DNA of 64,000 nt from positions 52,426,096 through 52,490,095 of the forward strand of contig CANTUZ010000003.1 in the NCBI GenBank assembly GCA_947846985.1, read 5' to 3'. This document shows, piece after piece, positions 39,351-50,335 of the stretch. Every line of letters starts with the position of its first letter. Position 1 is the stretch's first letter. The DNA is from Fratercula arctica. Its lineage: Eukaryota > Chordata > Aves > Charadriiformes > Alcidae. The position numbers and the translations under genes are program-made. The notes beneath the pieces are model-generated. The model was given only the letters and a program-made list of their open reading frames with translations, was not told where the DNA came from and made no database searches.

Positions 39351-39378
39351 ACTCTATTGAAAGCACTCTATTGAAAGC
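39351..39378. repeat. Two-copy 14-bp tandem repeat
   Basis: The unit ACTCTATTGAAAGC occurs twice in a row without mismatch. This is a local duplication inside intron 3 with no visible role. Confidence 0.92.
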
Positions 39379-39459
39379 ACGCCTCCTCGAAAACACACAC
39401 ACTTTCTAACCTACTGTTTTCACAATAAGATTTTGAACTGAGCATTCCAACAGAGGAAG

Positions 39460-39557
39460 TAAAAATACTAATTTATGTTATAACATGAAGTGCTGTGGGT
39501 ATTGGAATTAAAAATACTAATTTATGTTAATACATGAAGTGCTGTGGGTATTCTAAT
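39460..39557. repeat. Two-copy 49-bp tandem duplication in EPM2A intron 3
   Basis: A 49-bp unit starting TAAAAATACTAATTTATG at 39460 is repeated from 39509 with only a few changes, including TATAAC versus TAATAC. It lies about 100 bp from a 14-bp tandem repeat, so the intron has been prone to local duplication. The high identity suggests a recent event that may be polymorphic. Confidence 0.92.
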
Positions 39558-40075
39558 TAATTACTAATAATTATATAAATGACTCTATCGAGATCCTTTA
39601 TCCCAGCATCAGACTGGGATACTACAGTTAAAGAAAAATCATTTGCTGGGGGAAGGGAATAGCAGAGACAGGCATACAGCACTGTCTCTCCATTTTTAAC
39701 CAGCATGGATGGCAACCTGTCCTGCTGGGCAAGCTTGCAGTCTTCCGCCTACACAGCATATTTTCATTATACGGCTGAATTCAAGCTCAATGCAAAAACA
39801 GTCAAGCAGGTATCAATGTCGGATGGCTTTAAACTCAAATGCACGTATACTGCCAGACACAAAGTACTTCAGATGGCCTCTTCGCCTACAAAAAAATATG
39901 AGTAATTTATTAGAGACAACGCACACACACAAATTACACCTCATGTGTTGGCTATATTTTTATGCAAAATTTACGCAGAAAAAAAAAAAAACCAGTCAGG
40001 AAAGTGACAGATTAGATTAGTAACTCAGAGGATTTGTTACTATTAATTCAGCTGCAAGAGTGGTCTGATCGTTAC

Positions 40076-40317
40076 CTTCCGTGCTCATGTCTGGGGTTGG
40101 CATCCAGACGTAAGCAAGACCTTCCTCTTTGTACAGTCTCATGAGGGTTTCGGGGCTCATGGGTTCAGGGTAGCGGTTGCAGCCCCAGGAATTCTGAACA
40201 ATGTCCCACTCGGTCTGGAAGTTCATCACAGCCGTAACACCCAGCTCGTGCTTCAGCTTGACAGTCACATGCTCCAGCTGCCGAGGACAACTTCCCAGCC
40301 AGAGGTTTGGCAGAATT
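40076..40317 (-). CDS. EPM2A: EPM2A exon 3: N-terminal half of the laforin phosphatase domain
   Basis: A 242-nt exon, the same length I recall for human exon 3. It encodes residues 159-240: [13 protein letters not shown] (with Arg171 kept), the segment ending in MNFQTEWD (Thr194 kept), and [10 protein letters not shown], which holds the general acid Asp235 (codon at 40089-40091). The acceptor is ATGCTAG before A at 40317; that A completes the Arg159 codon started in exon 2. The donor is GAAG|GTAACG. One notable change from human is Trp in place of Ser203 ([10 protein letters not shown]). The reading frame is open throughout, so the exon appears functional. Confidence 0.97.
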
Positions 40318-43300
40318 CTAGCATTGAGAAAACATTGCAGTGGGATCAATTAGAACATCTTAACAAAGAAACTGCCAAGTTCAGCAGCGTTCCAGCTCCA
40401 AACCTGCTTAGCATCATCCTACGAACATTGCTAAGCGCAGCCTTTTCATGTCATGCAGTAAGTAGCTTCTTATTTCATTACAGTTGAGCTGGTAATGTTT
40501 GATGCTGGCGGTCAAGTTCCTAACCTACCACAAAGAGCCAGACGGTCCGAGAAAAAATTCAGAGCATAATTAGTAGCACAGGTCTCTAAGGCGTCCATCA
40601 TTAAGCTTGCAGTAGAAGCTTACTAACATCACAAATTAGAACAAGAAAACTCTGAAGATTCATGCAATTTGCACAAAAGAAAAGACACCTAAAAGATTCA
40701 CATGGTCCAGACCTGAACTACTTTAGTAATAAATCACACACATAGAACTCTTCCAGCTTTGTAGCTACCACTATAATGAGGAAAGTAGACAGAAAAAAAC
40801 CCTAACTTAAACTACATTTCTGTGAGGAAACTTTCTTCTCATTTTTCTCTGCTCTTGTGGAGTCTAGTGGGAACCAAATGCAGAATTACAATACGTTTAG
40901 CTTCCCTCAAGGCCTAAAGAACCAGAAAATTTGCAAAAAAAGGCGAGATGTGTAGGATGGATAAACATCCATATTTCTGGTACTTATGTAAATCCAATTT
41001 CAAGACTTCTATGGTTTTCCTATTGTTAATTATCATAAAACTATTACATGTCTCAACAGATTTTGACATAAACTGAATATTAAGAAGCTCGCTTTCAAAT
41101 GACAATTTTTAATGTGCACATGCAATTAAACTGATGATACCTCCAATGGATTATTTACATGCACAAATTTTTAGTGATCTACTTTAAAATTTTTTTTGTT
41201 TGCATAAACTTCTATTTTGAACACGTCATCCACAAACTACACAAAATATCCCTGAAGTTGAACATACAACTTTGCAAACATTATTAACTGAAAAAAAAAA
41301 ATGAAGCCAATCTACAACAAAAGCAAGATCCTCAAAAATAAAATGTCTGCCATGCATTTCTTATGGGCTTTTCAAATTTTAATCTCAGGGAAAAATAAGA
41401 AAAGTTTTATGTTTATTCAGGAGCAGTTACTCATAGAAATAGTCCTTAAATCATCAGGTAGCTATTTCCATTCCACTATCAGAGTAAAAAGTGCTTACTA
41501 GCATTTAATTAAGATCTGTAATTGACAATGATTAAATCCTGCTATGTTACTACTGAAAAATTCAGATCCAGGAAGTACTTATTATTACTGTTTTCTGTAT
41601 TTTGGCTGCCTCCACAGTGAGTTACATACCAGCCACACAAACACGGTCTTTGGCCTTACCAGTTCCTAGTTCAGTGAGACAATGAACTCGATCTCAGTAT
41701 GTGGTAACTGACTCCCAGCTTTCTGGATCACAGATAATGAATGAAAACCTGAAAATTTAGGCAAATCTCTTACATAGCAAATCACCATTTCCACCATGTT
41801 GCACTGACTGTGAGATTATTTGAAGAGATTTGACTTAGTTGTTGTTTCACATCCACATCCTGGTCTAGAATGTGGTGAGAGTATTTCCCACTGCATTTGT
41901 TCCTAAGCAGGAAGCAAGCTTTAACCCAAAATTTCAGAAATTAAGATTTACCCTTTAAGTAATTTCCTTTGTCATTTTTCTCACACTCCTGAATGCTACC
42001 TTTCTAAAGGAGAGAAGACGTGGAAAGAAAGAAGTTCTAATACACAGGCTCTGGATTTCTTAAGCTACAAAAATAAATTCAGGTTGTTTATTAAGAAATA
42101 CCAATACTTAGTGGACTCCATGGCAACCTGAAGGAAATGCAATAAAGCACAATTGTGTACCACCATTATGTTCGAGGCACAATCCCACATGCCGGTACAG
42201 GAAGGGAGCTTCACAAAATTGCCCCAAATCCAGCATAACCAGCTTGAACATTCCCACTGACCAGAGGGACTGGTGAAGGTCCACTGCAACAATTACTTTA
42301 CTGCCTCATTTCCCACATGCCAGGCCCACGGCAAACCCCATCCTAACCTGAAAGTGACCCCCTTCTGCCACGGGAATCCATTGCAATGATTAGAGCATTT
42401 TGAGGAGGCGAATGCAAGTTAAAGTGCCCTACAGAAGCTGATGAATGGCTGGAGATGAGTAATGCCCACAAAACTCCATAGCAGGGAAAGAAAAATGGGA
42501 ATATCACTAATACCTTGTGACAATATCAGGATATTCTTTCAAGAACAAGAACATTAGTATCCTTCCTTCAAAGGCTTTCCTGGAGACTCATACATATGTA
42601 ATTCTCTTGATATTTTGGGAAATATCTAATACAATAAGTTACCTTGACAGGAGAGCAAAAGTGTGTTTTCTAGCATTTGACTGAATCAGGATTGATAAAA
42701 TTCTGGGCAGCACTCTTGCTTACAGATAAATCAATGCTTTACAATTTTTTCCCCAATGATTATTTAGTGGGTGAACATCACTGCTGTACCATCTGCAAGC
42801 CCCCTGGGATATACAACATGTGTTTATTCTGGTTTTGTAGCCTAAAGGGTTTTTTCCATGACAATACCTCCTGTATTTCACAATAACAATTGCATTTTCT
42901 GAAGAATCTGATGGGTTTACAAAGTTTTTATCACCATCTTTCCCTATAATTAACCAAACTAGTGGTGGCATTCAGGGAATGACCAAAACAACATATTTAG
43001 GGCAGCCAATTCTTGTGAATTATTTTTCTGATCAGGTCCTAGAGTTTAGCCTTTGAAAGGATCAAGATGTAGCCTTGACCTTGGTCTTCAAGCTCCTTAT
43101 TTATCCACCTCCAAATGGCTGTAAAGTCTTGGTCTTGCTGGACAAGGTGTAACTGCTCTTTTACCCGGAAAACAGTGTGTGCAGAAAGCAGTACTGCAAT
43201 ACAACAGTATTGGCCAATTTATGTGAAAATCCTGGGATAATCCTGCTGCATAGTACCTATATATCCATTTAGTTTTACCTGGTTCATACCTTGACTTTGT

Positions 43301-44075
43301 CTTACATCAGAAGAAAGGAATGAAAGGGTCAGCAGACATGCAAATACATAAACTGATGAAGAGTTTAGCAGATGTATTTTTTATATAGATTTTTTGATAG
43401 CCCTACTGGGGGCTTAGTTACACTAAGGACCAGGGAAAAGTATATATTAAACAAAGCAAGACAGTGGTAATTTCATTTTCACATCTCTTTCCTTAATAAT
43501 ATGACTTTTAGTTTTCCTTTTCCAATGTGGCCTTTCTTCTTTAAGTTGCCACCACACTTCAGTAGGTAACTAGAATTTAGCTGCAAGAGTATTTGGCATG
43601 GGGAAGAGACCTCTTTTGATTTCCCCTCTCAACTGTCATGGAATAATGCTCTGAGCTCTCCGACAGCTGCTGTTTTCCAGCTCACATGTGGTTGTTTTCC
43701 AGCAGCAGATTAAGTGATGCCTACTTAACAGTTCGAAAAACATTTGGGGATTACGTGTGATCAATAAACCTATAGACTTTTCAGCCGTTAACCCCTGTCG
43801 TATGCCCGAAATATCACAACAGGAGGGTGTTTTAACAAAATTCTACTTAGAATTCTGTTTCAATATAAAAATGTCACTTTGTCATTGTACCTGTTAACTC
43901 CCTGTGTTACTGAGGATAAAAACCATGCTTGATCCCAGAAGACATGGCCAATTCATTCACAGGGAGTTTATCAATGAAGAAATCGCCTACAGTAACACCG
44001 AAAATATTCAGCTAACTTCAGAGATTAAGACTTGCAGATTATCTAAAAGCCCTTTCTTTAAAGTTACTTTCTGTA

Positions 44076-44200
44076 AAGTTACTTTCAACCTGCCTTACAC
44101 TTCAATTCTCCACCTGTAAAATGGGGATAATATTTACCTACCTTAAGGGACTTTTGAGGATTAAATGAAGGAATGAATGTGAGAAGCTTGAATTCGTGGT
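44076..44200 (+). mobile_element. MIR-like SINE fossil
   Basis: The plus strand follows the core and 3' half of a MIR (CORE-SINE). It has 'acctgtaaaatggggataat', then 'tacctaccttaagggac' and 'gaggattaaatgaaggaatg', ending around 'gtgagaagcttgaat' (the consensus has 'gtaaagcgctta' here). These segments occur in consensus order with small gaps. MIR spread in early amniotes and survives only as sparse, diverged copies in birds, so this is an ancient insertion. It is antisense to EPM2A transcription. The identification rests on remembered consensus. Confidence 0.75.
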
Positions 44201-46662
44201 AACAAGGACCAAATTTTAGGGAGGTGTCTGCTCAATTTACTTGACTTACAGAGCCCAGACTGAAGGCTGACATGTTAAAAACCTGCCTTTTGACTTGTAA
44301 ACTGAGAAAACCAACAACAATTTACCATTACCAGGGAATAAATATGGAACACCCTGAAATCACTTGTATGGTTATTTTCCAGCTGTCATCACACTTAAAT
44401 TATTTTTAATGATGCAGATATGTATTGCACTTGGTTGCTTCCCCTCAGTACCCTGCACAGCCTAGATTAAATTATAACAATTCACTATGAATGCATCTGA
44501 AACAACAAATGCATTCCATTTAATCAATGCATACGCAAATAGTCTTCCCATCCTTAGGGAGTAAATGAGTCTGAGGCAATGAAAGATTAAAATCCTCATA
44601 CATTTTTTTTTTTTTTAACGTTGCAGATTGTAATTTTCAGGCTAGGGGAAATGTTTCTGAAGTGTGACACACCATACCTTTGAATCTTAGACCTCCACAG
44701 ATAGTACAAAACCAGCCCAGCAACTGTAGCTGTAGGGATCCCATTCACAGCCAGGGTGACCTGCCCTGGGGGAAGATACCCGCTTACTGCACCCGGCTGC
44801 CAAATCCTCCTCCACGACACAAATGTCGATGCTGCTTCTTAAGCAGCTCCTTTGTTACTTTTGTTGATGATGGTTTAAGGCAAATGGGCATCAAAATGAC
44901 ATTCCCTTAAAATGGTGAGCTGTAAGCTGGGATGGCTCCGGTACTGTTTCCAGATCTGTTCAATCATCAGTGTACTAGGAGCAGGCATTTTACAATCTCT
45001 CCTAAAATCAGCCAGCCCTTCCAAGCAGTCACGGTTCTTACAGAAAAGGGTAGGATTCAAGCCTTTGGGGAACACATTTCATCAGAACATTTATCAGGTA
45101 CAGTATTTCAGATGTCCTTTTATCCCTACAGTTGCCAGCTTTAATGAAAAAAGAGAACTTTGCCAAACCAAGGAAAAATACTAAGGTATTTTTCATTGGT
45201 TATTGGCAACAGAGTAATCCATCAGCCATTCAATCTGTTTATATTGGTAATATTTTTGACCAAGGTACAGCGTATTATCTTAAATGAAAAGTGACGCATT
45301 CATCCTTCAGCACCAGGTCAAGACGTAGCCTGATGTTACAGCTTGCAATTCACTTCAGTTATCTGCACCAGTCTTCCTTAGGTCCCACTAAGCATCTGAT
45401 GGCGGCAAGATGAGTGTTAAGATATACATATAACAAGACAGAGCAATTTAGCTGAAACAACAAACAAAATAATGATTAAATCAGCTGTGCCCTCCCTTAA
45501 GCTTTTATTTCCTAAAGGTGTAGCATGCAACTACAGCTACACGTTACTTGCAGCAAACCTTACTCTGCATTCCCAGAAAAGCAACATATATAATTCAGCC
45601 AGTTTACCCCCAGCATTTTGTGATGCTCGCATGCATACAGAGTGTTTTTTGTACTGATGTAGTGCTATTACCCCGACACCGCTACAAGCAAGCAGCCCAA
45701 GGGGAACGTAGGCCTGAAGTACAACTCAGAGATGTTTTTGCAGCACTGTCACTACTGGAGACTGCTTCCAATTACAGCGCGTTCCTATTTCCTCCCCTGG
45801 TGGCACTGGAGTAGGAACTGGTTCAGAATTTTTGATAAGGTGGATTTTTAATGGAAAATGATCTGCCAGAACCAAAACCTTGCATTGAAACTTTCTACTT
45901 TTAACCAAATTTAAACTAGTTCAAGACCAAATGCCCCATGAGAAATAAAGGGAGGCAAGTGGGTGGCAGCAAAAAAAATCCTACCTCTCTTTCCCTCTCT
46001 CTCATTTGACACAAAAGAGATTTCCAAAAGTATTGCTTTGGGCATATTCAGAATGAGAATATAGCAAATCCTACCAGCTGGAGCTGAGATGCTCTTTCAT
46101 CTTTTCTCTGTCCTCTGCCTTGTGACAAGGCACATCACTTTAAATGGTGATACCGCTGGAGTATGATGAGCCAGAACCATCATCCTGCATGTGTTCTTTC
46201 TTTTGCCATTGCCATCATTTTAACAACATATAGCAGCTTATTCTTAGGTACATGCATGCTTCTTCTGGGCCTTCCTTGTTCTTTTCTCCTGAACCTGTGA
46301 CAGTGAAAATACTAAGAGCGCTTGCTAGAAATCAGACGAGGTTCCTGCGCCTTTGTCAGAGCAACCTAGAAACATGACTTAGATTGCTATCTAGTGTCCT
46401 GAAATGCATTTACAAACAGAGAAACATTTTCAAGTGACCAAATTCTGCTCTCCAGTGGAAGATCTGAACACTTTCAAATATTGCTTGATATGCAGAAAGC
46501 ACACTGATGACTATCCTCGCCTTTAGTAATACTTTCCTAATGTCCAATATGAATAGTGCAGTCACGGGTCACAATGACTTCCTCTTGTCTCCATAATGGA
46601 CACCAAGAACAGATTACTCCTTTCCACTCTGCAAGACTCTTTTACCTATCTGAAAATTACTA

Positions 46663-46695
46663 ACACACACACACACACGCAGCCTTGTATTCTTC

Positions 46696-46743
<48 letters not shown>
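46663..46743. repeat. (CA)n microsatellite, compound
   Basis: An 8-unit CA run (46663-46678) is separated by about 21 bp from a pure run of about 22 CA units (46700-46743). In a population it is very likely length-polymorphic. Alternating purine-pyrimidine DNA of this length can adopt Z-form. On the EPM2A sense strand it reads as (TG)n. Confidence 0.97.
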
Positions 46744-46747
<4 letters not shown>

Positions 46748-49639
46748 TTGTCATCTGTTCAAAGCATCTGATGACAATTGCTTGCCTTTGGACTCTCCAG
46801 CTGGTCGACAACCTTCTAAAGATGTTATGCCCAGTACTGGAAAGAGGTCTCACCATTTCGGAGCCGAACTGAAGATTAGTTCCAGCTTCTGCCTCGAAGG
46901 CTGTATCCTTCTTTATAGTTCCCTGACTGTCCCTTTACAACATGACACTGTTGACCTATATTCAACATGGAGCTCTGTTCCCAAGTTAATATCTCTCATA
47001 AGAGATGAGTCTACTCGAGGAGAGGGTAAATCTGCCTGAAACAGAATTATTTAAGATTTTATTAGTCACAATCGCCAGCAGTATCAAATAAAACTAAATG
47101 AATATGCAGCAAAGGAGTAGATGAGATTCACAGTTGATGAACGCATCTCAGTAATACGTCTTGGAATAAATAATTTCAGCCACTCACATACATCACTGGG
47201 ATTTAAGTTAAGTATAATCAATTAGAAAGAGAAACAGTACATGCTTGCAGTGATGCTTGGTGAAAGTGTTGTGTTATAGAGAGGTCAAAGTGGTAATATT
47301 AGCCTGTACATAGAGAAAATTCATAGTAACCTTCTAAAAATCAATGATCCCATTCTATGCACTCAAACTTCGAACTTTCTATTAACTGTTTTATTGTATC
47401 AGAAAAGATACAGAAAAATGAAAACATGCAAAATACAGGAGATGACAGCAGCTTCTTGTGAAAATACTTTTCAGACTAAGAATTTAGCATACTTAAGATG
47501 GAAGAGGATAAAGCAGTGAGGGGAGAGGCAAATCAACTGGCCCTATCTACATAAAAGAGGTAAAGAATCTCAACTTCCATATAGTTTCACCTATAAGCAA
47601 CTACTAAGAGATGAGAAAAAGGGGAAGGGGGGTTATAATTTTTTTTTTTTTTATTTATTCTTGCATCTTCCTCCAAAATACTGACAACATAGTCAGATAT
47701 CAAAACAGAGGACTCCCTGGTTTGGTCTTGTACAAGAATTTTGGTTTCATTACATTCTCTTTAAATAAAGGACAGAGAGATCTCTCAGCAAAACACCTCC
47801 TTACCAATGAAATAATAACGTAGAAGTAAGGGGTTACGACACTGACATTTCATTGCACATTGCACAGGGCACAGGGGTAAACGGCTGTAGTCTTAATCCC
47901 TTCTCCTGCTGACTTACTGATAAAGTCTCCTTGCAGAAGGCAAGCTGATGGAGGCTTTGTGATGAGAGGCTTGACTTAAGTAGGATTGACCGAACACAAT
48001 TGACTGATGCACTCAATTGCCCAGCATGCAGACAAGCGCTACTGGCCAGAGCAGGAGAGCAAGGTTAGATGATACTATGGTCTAACTCACAGATCTAATA
48101 GCCAGGCTTAATCAGATCATGCTTATCAATAAAGATGGATTAAATGGCCATAACCTTAGCAGAAGTCATCAGAGAAAAGCGATTAATGATAAAACTATAT
48201 CCTACTGAAATGACACAGCTGCAGACCTTGTAAGAACTACTTATATTTTTGAACAAAAGATTACTTTAACCTAAGTGCCTAATGTAGAAGGAGCACAAGT
48301 CATCACTTATGAATTTGTTCTGCTTTACCGCTGAAAGAGTGCAGTTTATTGTGAAGTTAAGAATTCTACCTCAGGGCTCTAAATTAGGAGACTTAAACAG
48401 ACTACAATGTAGTTCCAAGGTGTTTTTTTTCTTCTTCTTCTCATTTGGCACTGTGATGAAGAGTAATTAAGCTCTGGCAAATTTTCTTCTTAGATGTAAT
48501 TTGGACTACTTATCTAGCCTCTCACATGGGAGCAGACTTGGCAACTAAAAAGAAACACCTGCCTTTATCGCTATAGAACAACACTGTGTCAGCTTAGAAA
48601 TATGCAAAGTTTCTCAAGCCCTTGAATTCTGAGTGTTATGCTTAATAGTATCTTATTTATTCCATGTTCACAAATTTATGCATGAATGCGGCATTAAACT
48701 ACCTCATTTGCTGATATGCAGGGCAAATAAGCCATTAAGATTTGACCTCAAGCTGACAACGTGTTAAAATGAAAGCAGGTAAGAATAATACCAAAGCGAT
48801 AACTGAAATATAAGGTTACACAGAAGGTTACACAGACATCCAGCTACAAAGCAGTTCCAATGGTACAGTGCCCACAGGTTCTGCTGTCTTAGCCGGAGAT
48901 TTCCATAGCATCAGCTTGATGGCACAAAAGGGCTCGGCTGTCCCCCTCATCACCCACCAATCTTCACTTACGGCAGGTGGTATGGTGCACTCCTCAGGTT
49001 GTGAGACAAGGAGCGACCATGCTAACACCTCAGCACAGCACAGCTCTCCTCCTCATTCATAACCTTCTGGTGGATTCTGGCTCTGGGGAGGCCTGTGGGC
49101 TATGTCTGCTTTATGGATTGTCCCGGCTTTGAATGCACCAAGGGTACAGGATAAGACGGATCCATGTGAGTAAAATTAAAGTCAATCACACGTAAGAGAA
49201 CTTTAGTTCAGATGGATCCACAACACTTTCTTTTTAAGGCCCATTTTCCCCTTCCACAGCAACCTCAAACATTCCCTTACAAGAAGCATAGGAGTTTTAC
49301 TAGAAAAAACTCATGAAAACATCTCATGAGCACAGCTGCAGGGATCAAGGGCATTTCTAACAGCCTATACCCTGCCACAGCAGGGAATGTATTTGAGGAA
49401 AACACCTAGACAACTGGGAAGTAAAACACATCCCACACTGCAAAAATAACAATAATACTTGGATAAATAAGCAGTAGCGCTATGCCTGAGTGACAAAATA
49501 ATCCTTCAATTTTATTCAGTACTGGTAGACTGTCACTGGGAGGAATGGGAAGAAGGAAGAGGAACACCTGGAGAGCCCAGCAGAGAGTACCAGAACAATC
49601 AGAAATCTAAAAGACAAGTTTTCAGACAAAAGCCTGAAA

Positions 49640-49710
49640 GAACTGAAAGCTAATATCAAAATGAAAATACTGAAATGTTCCAACCTCAACTACTCTGTGA
49701 TTCTGTGAAA
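49640..49710 (+). mobile_element. CR1 LINE 3' terminus, short fragment
   Basis: Ends in a CR1-type tail at 49679-49710: a 'tccaacctcaactactc' segment followed by TGTGATTCTGTGA terminal repeats. Only the last part is recognisable and the 5' limit is approximate. It lies directly before another CR1 fragment in the same orientation. Confidence 0.6.
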
Positions 49711-49754
49711 AAGGATAGGAGTTTCCAAGCATGTAAGTGATGGCTATAAAGGGG

Positions 49755-50033
49755 CAGGATACTAATTTTTTCTCCAGCTCTGCTGCAGAGAGGACAAGAA
49801 GCATCTAGGGAGACTTAAGTTGAGATTAGAAAAGCTTTTTAATGTTAGGAATAGTGAGGTAATTGAAAGGAAGAGGGCTGTAGAACCTCATCACTGAGAT
49901 GAGATCATATTTAAGATCAGGCTGGATAAACCTGGAACGATTTAAATGTAATTGAGACTAAGTTAGAGCAAGGAAATGGACTGGATGCTTTTTGAGGTCT
50001 CTTTGAGCCTATGATCTATGATACTATAATTTC
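49755..50033 (+). mobile_element. Old CR1 LINE 3' fragment
   Basis: It carries ordered CR1 3' segments: 'ctgctgcagagaggacaaga', then 'gcatctagggagacttaagt', 'aatgttaggaatagtgaggt', 'agatcaggctggataaacct', 'ggactggatgctttttgagg', and a decayed terminus CTATGATCTATGATA. Divergence is clearly greater than in the CR1 at 19430, so it is an older copy. It is 5' truncated and non-coding. Confidence 0.85.
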
Positions 50034-50039
50034 CATCTC

Positions 50040-50335
50040 TGGGATCACTACCTACATTAATTTATCAAGATCCATCTTGAAATAATTTAGGTTCCTCGTC
50101 CTCCCTGTCCTATTTGAAAGGTCATGCCAGAATTCAGACATCATACCTTTCATGTCAGAAATCTTGTTCTAATTTACACTCTAAATTCATTCAGAAGCAA
50201 TTAATATCCATTTGATCTTAAAGCAGGTTCAATTTCAATAATTCTTCTTCCTCCCTTGTACTAATTCCTGAATGTCTTTACAAATAGTAATATATCCTCT
50301 TTCTCAGTCTTCATTTAACTATGCTGTCTACCTCA
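50040..50335 (-). mobile_element. Old CR1 LINE fragment (reverse orientation)
   Basis: Read on the plus strand, the text follows the reverse complement of a CR1 tail. It has 'ttctaatttacactctaaat', a 'tatccatttgatctta' segment, 'aataattcttcttcctccct', 'tgaatgtctttacaaatag' and 'tcagtcttcatttaactatg'. It meets the plus-strand CR1 at 49755-50033 tail to tail, with only a few bases between. Strongly diverged and non-coding. Confidence 0.8.

Larger units (their letters stand above)
38586..40075 (-). other. EPM2A: EPM2A intron 3
   Basis: A 1,490-bp intron with donor G|GTAACG at 40075 and acceptor CCTTAG at 38586; the phase is 1 (one base of the Gly240 codon before the intron). A T-rich tract precedes the acceptor. 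An octamer ATGCAAAT (minus strand, 38611-38618) sits just upstream of it, probably by chance. The intron also holds a GGGA run (39031-39046) and two small tandem duplications. Confidence 0.93.

Noticed and set aside
46596..47039. 147-codon frame with a Thr-His repeat
   Set aside because: Runs through the CA microsatellite; no domain on either side of it.
48030..48110. CR1-like phrase 'ttagatgatactatggtcta'
   Set aside because: Only one short phrase resembles CR1; no ordered neighbouring segments or terminus were found.
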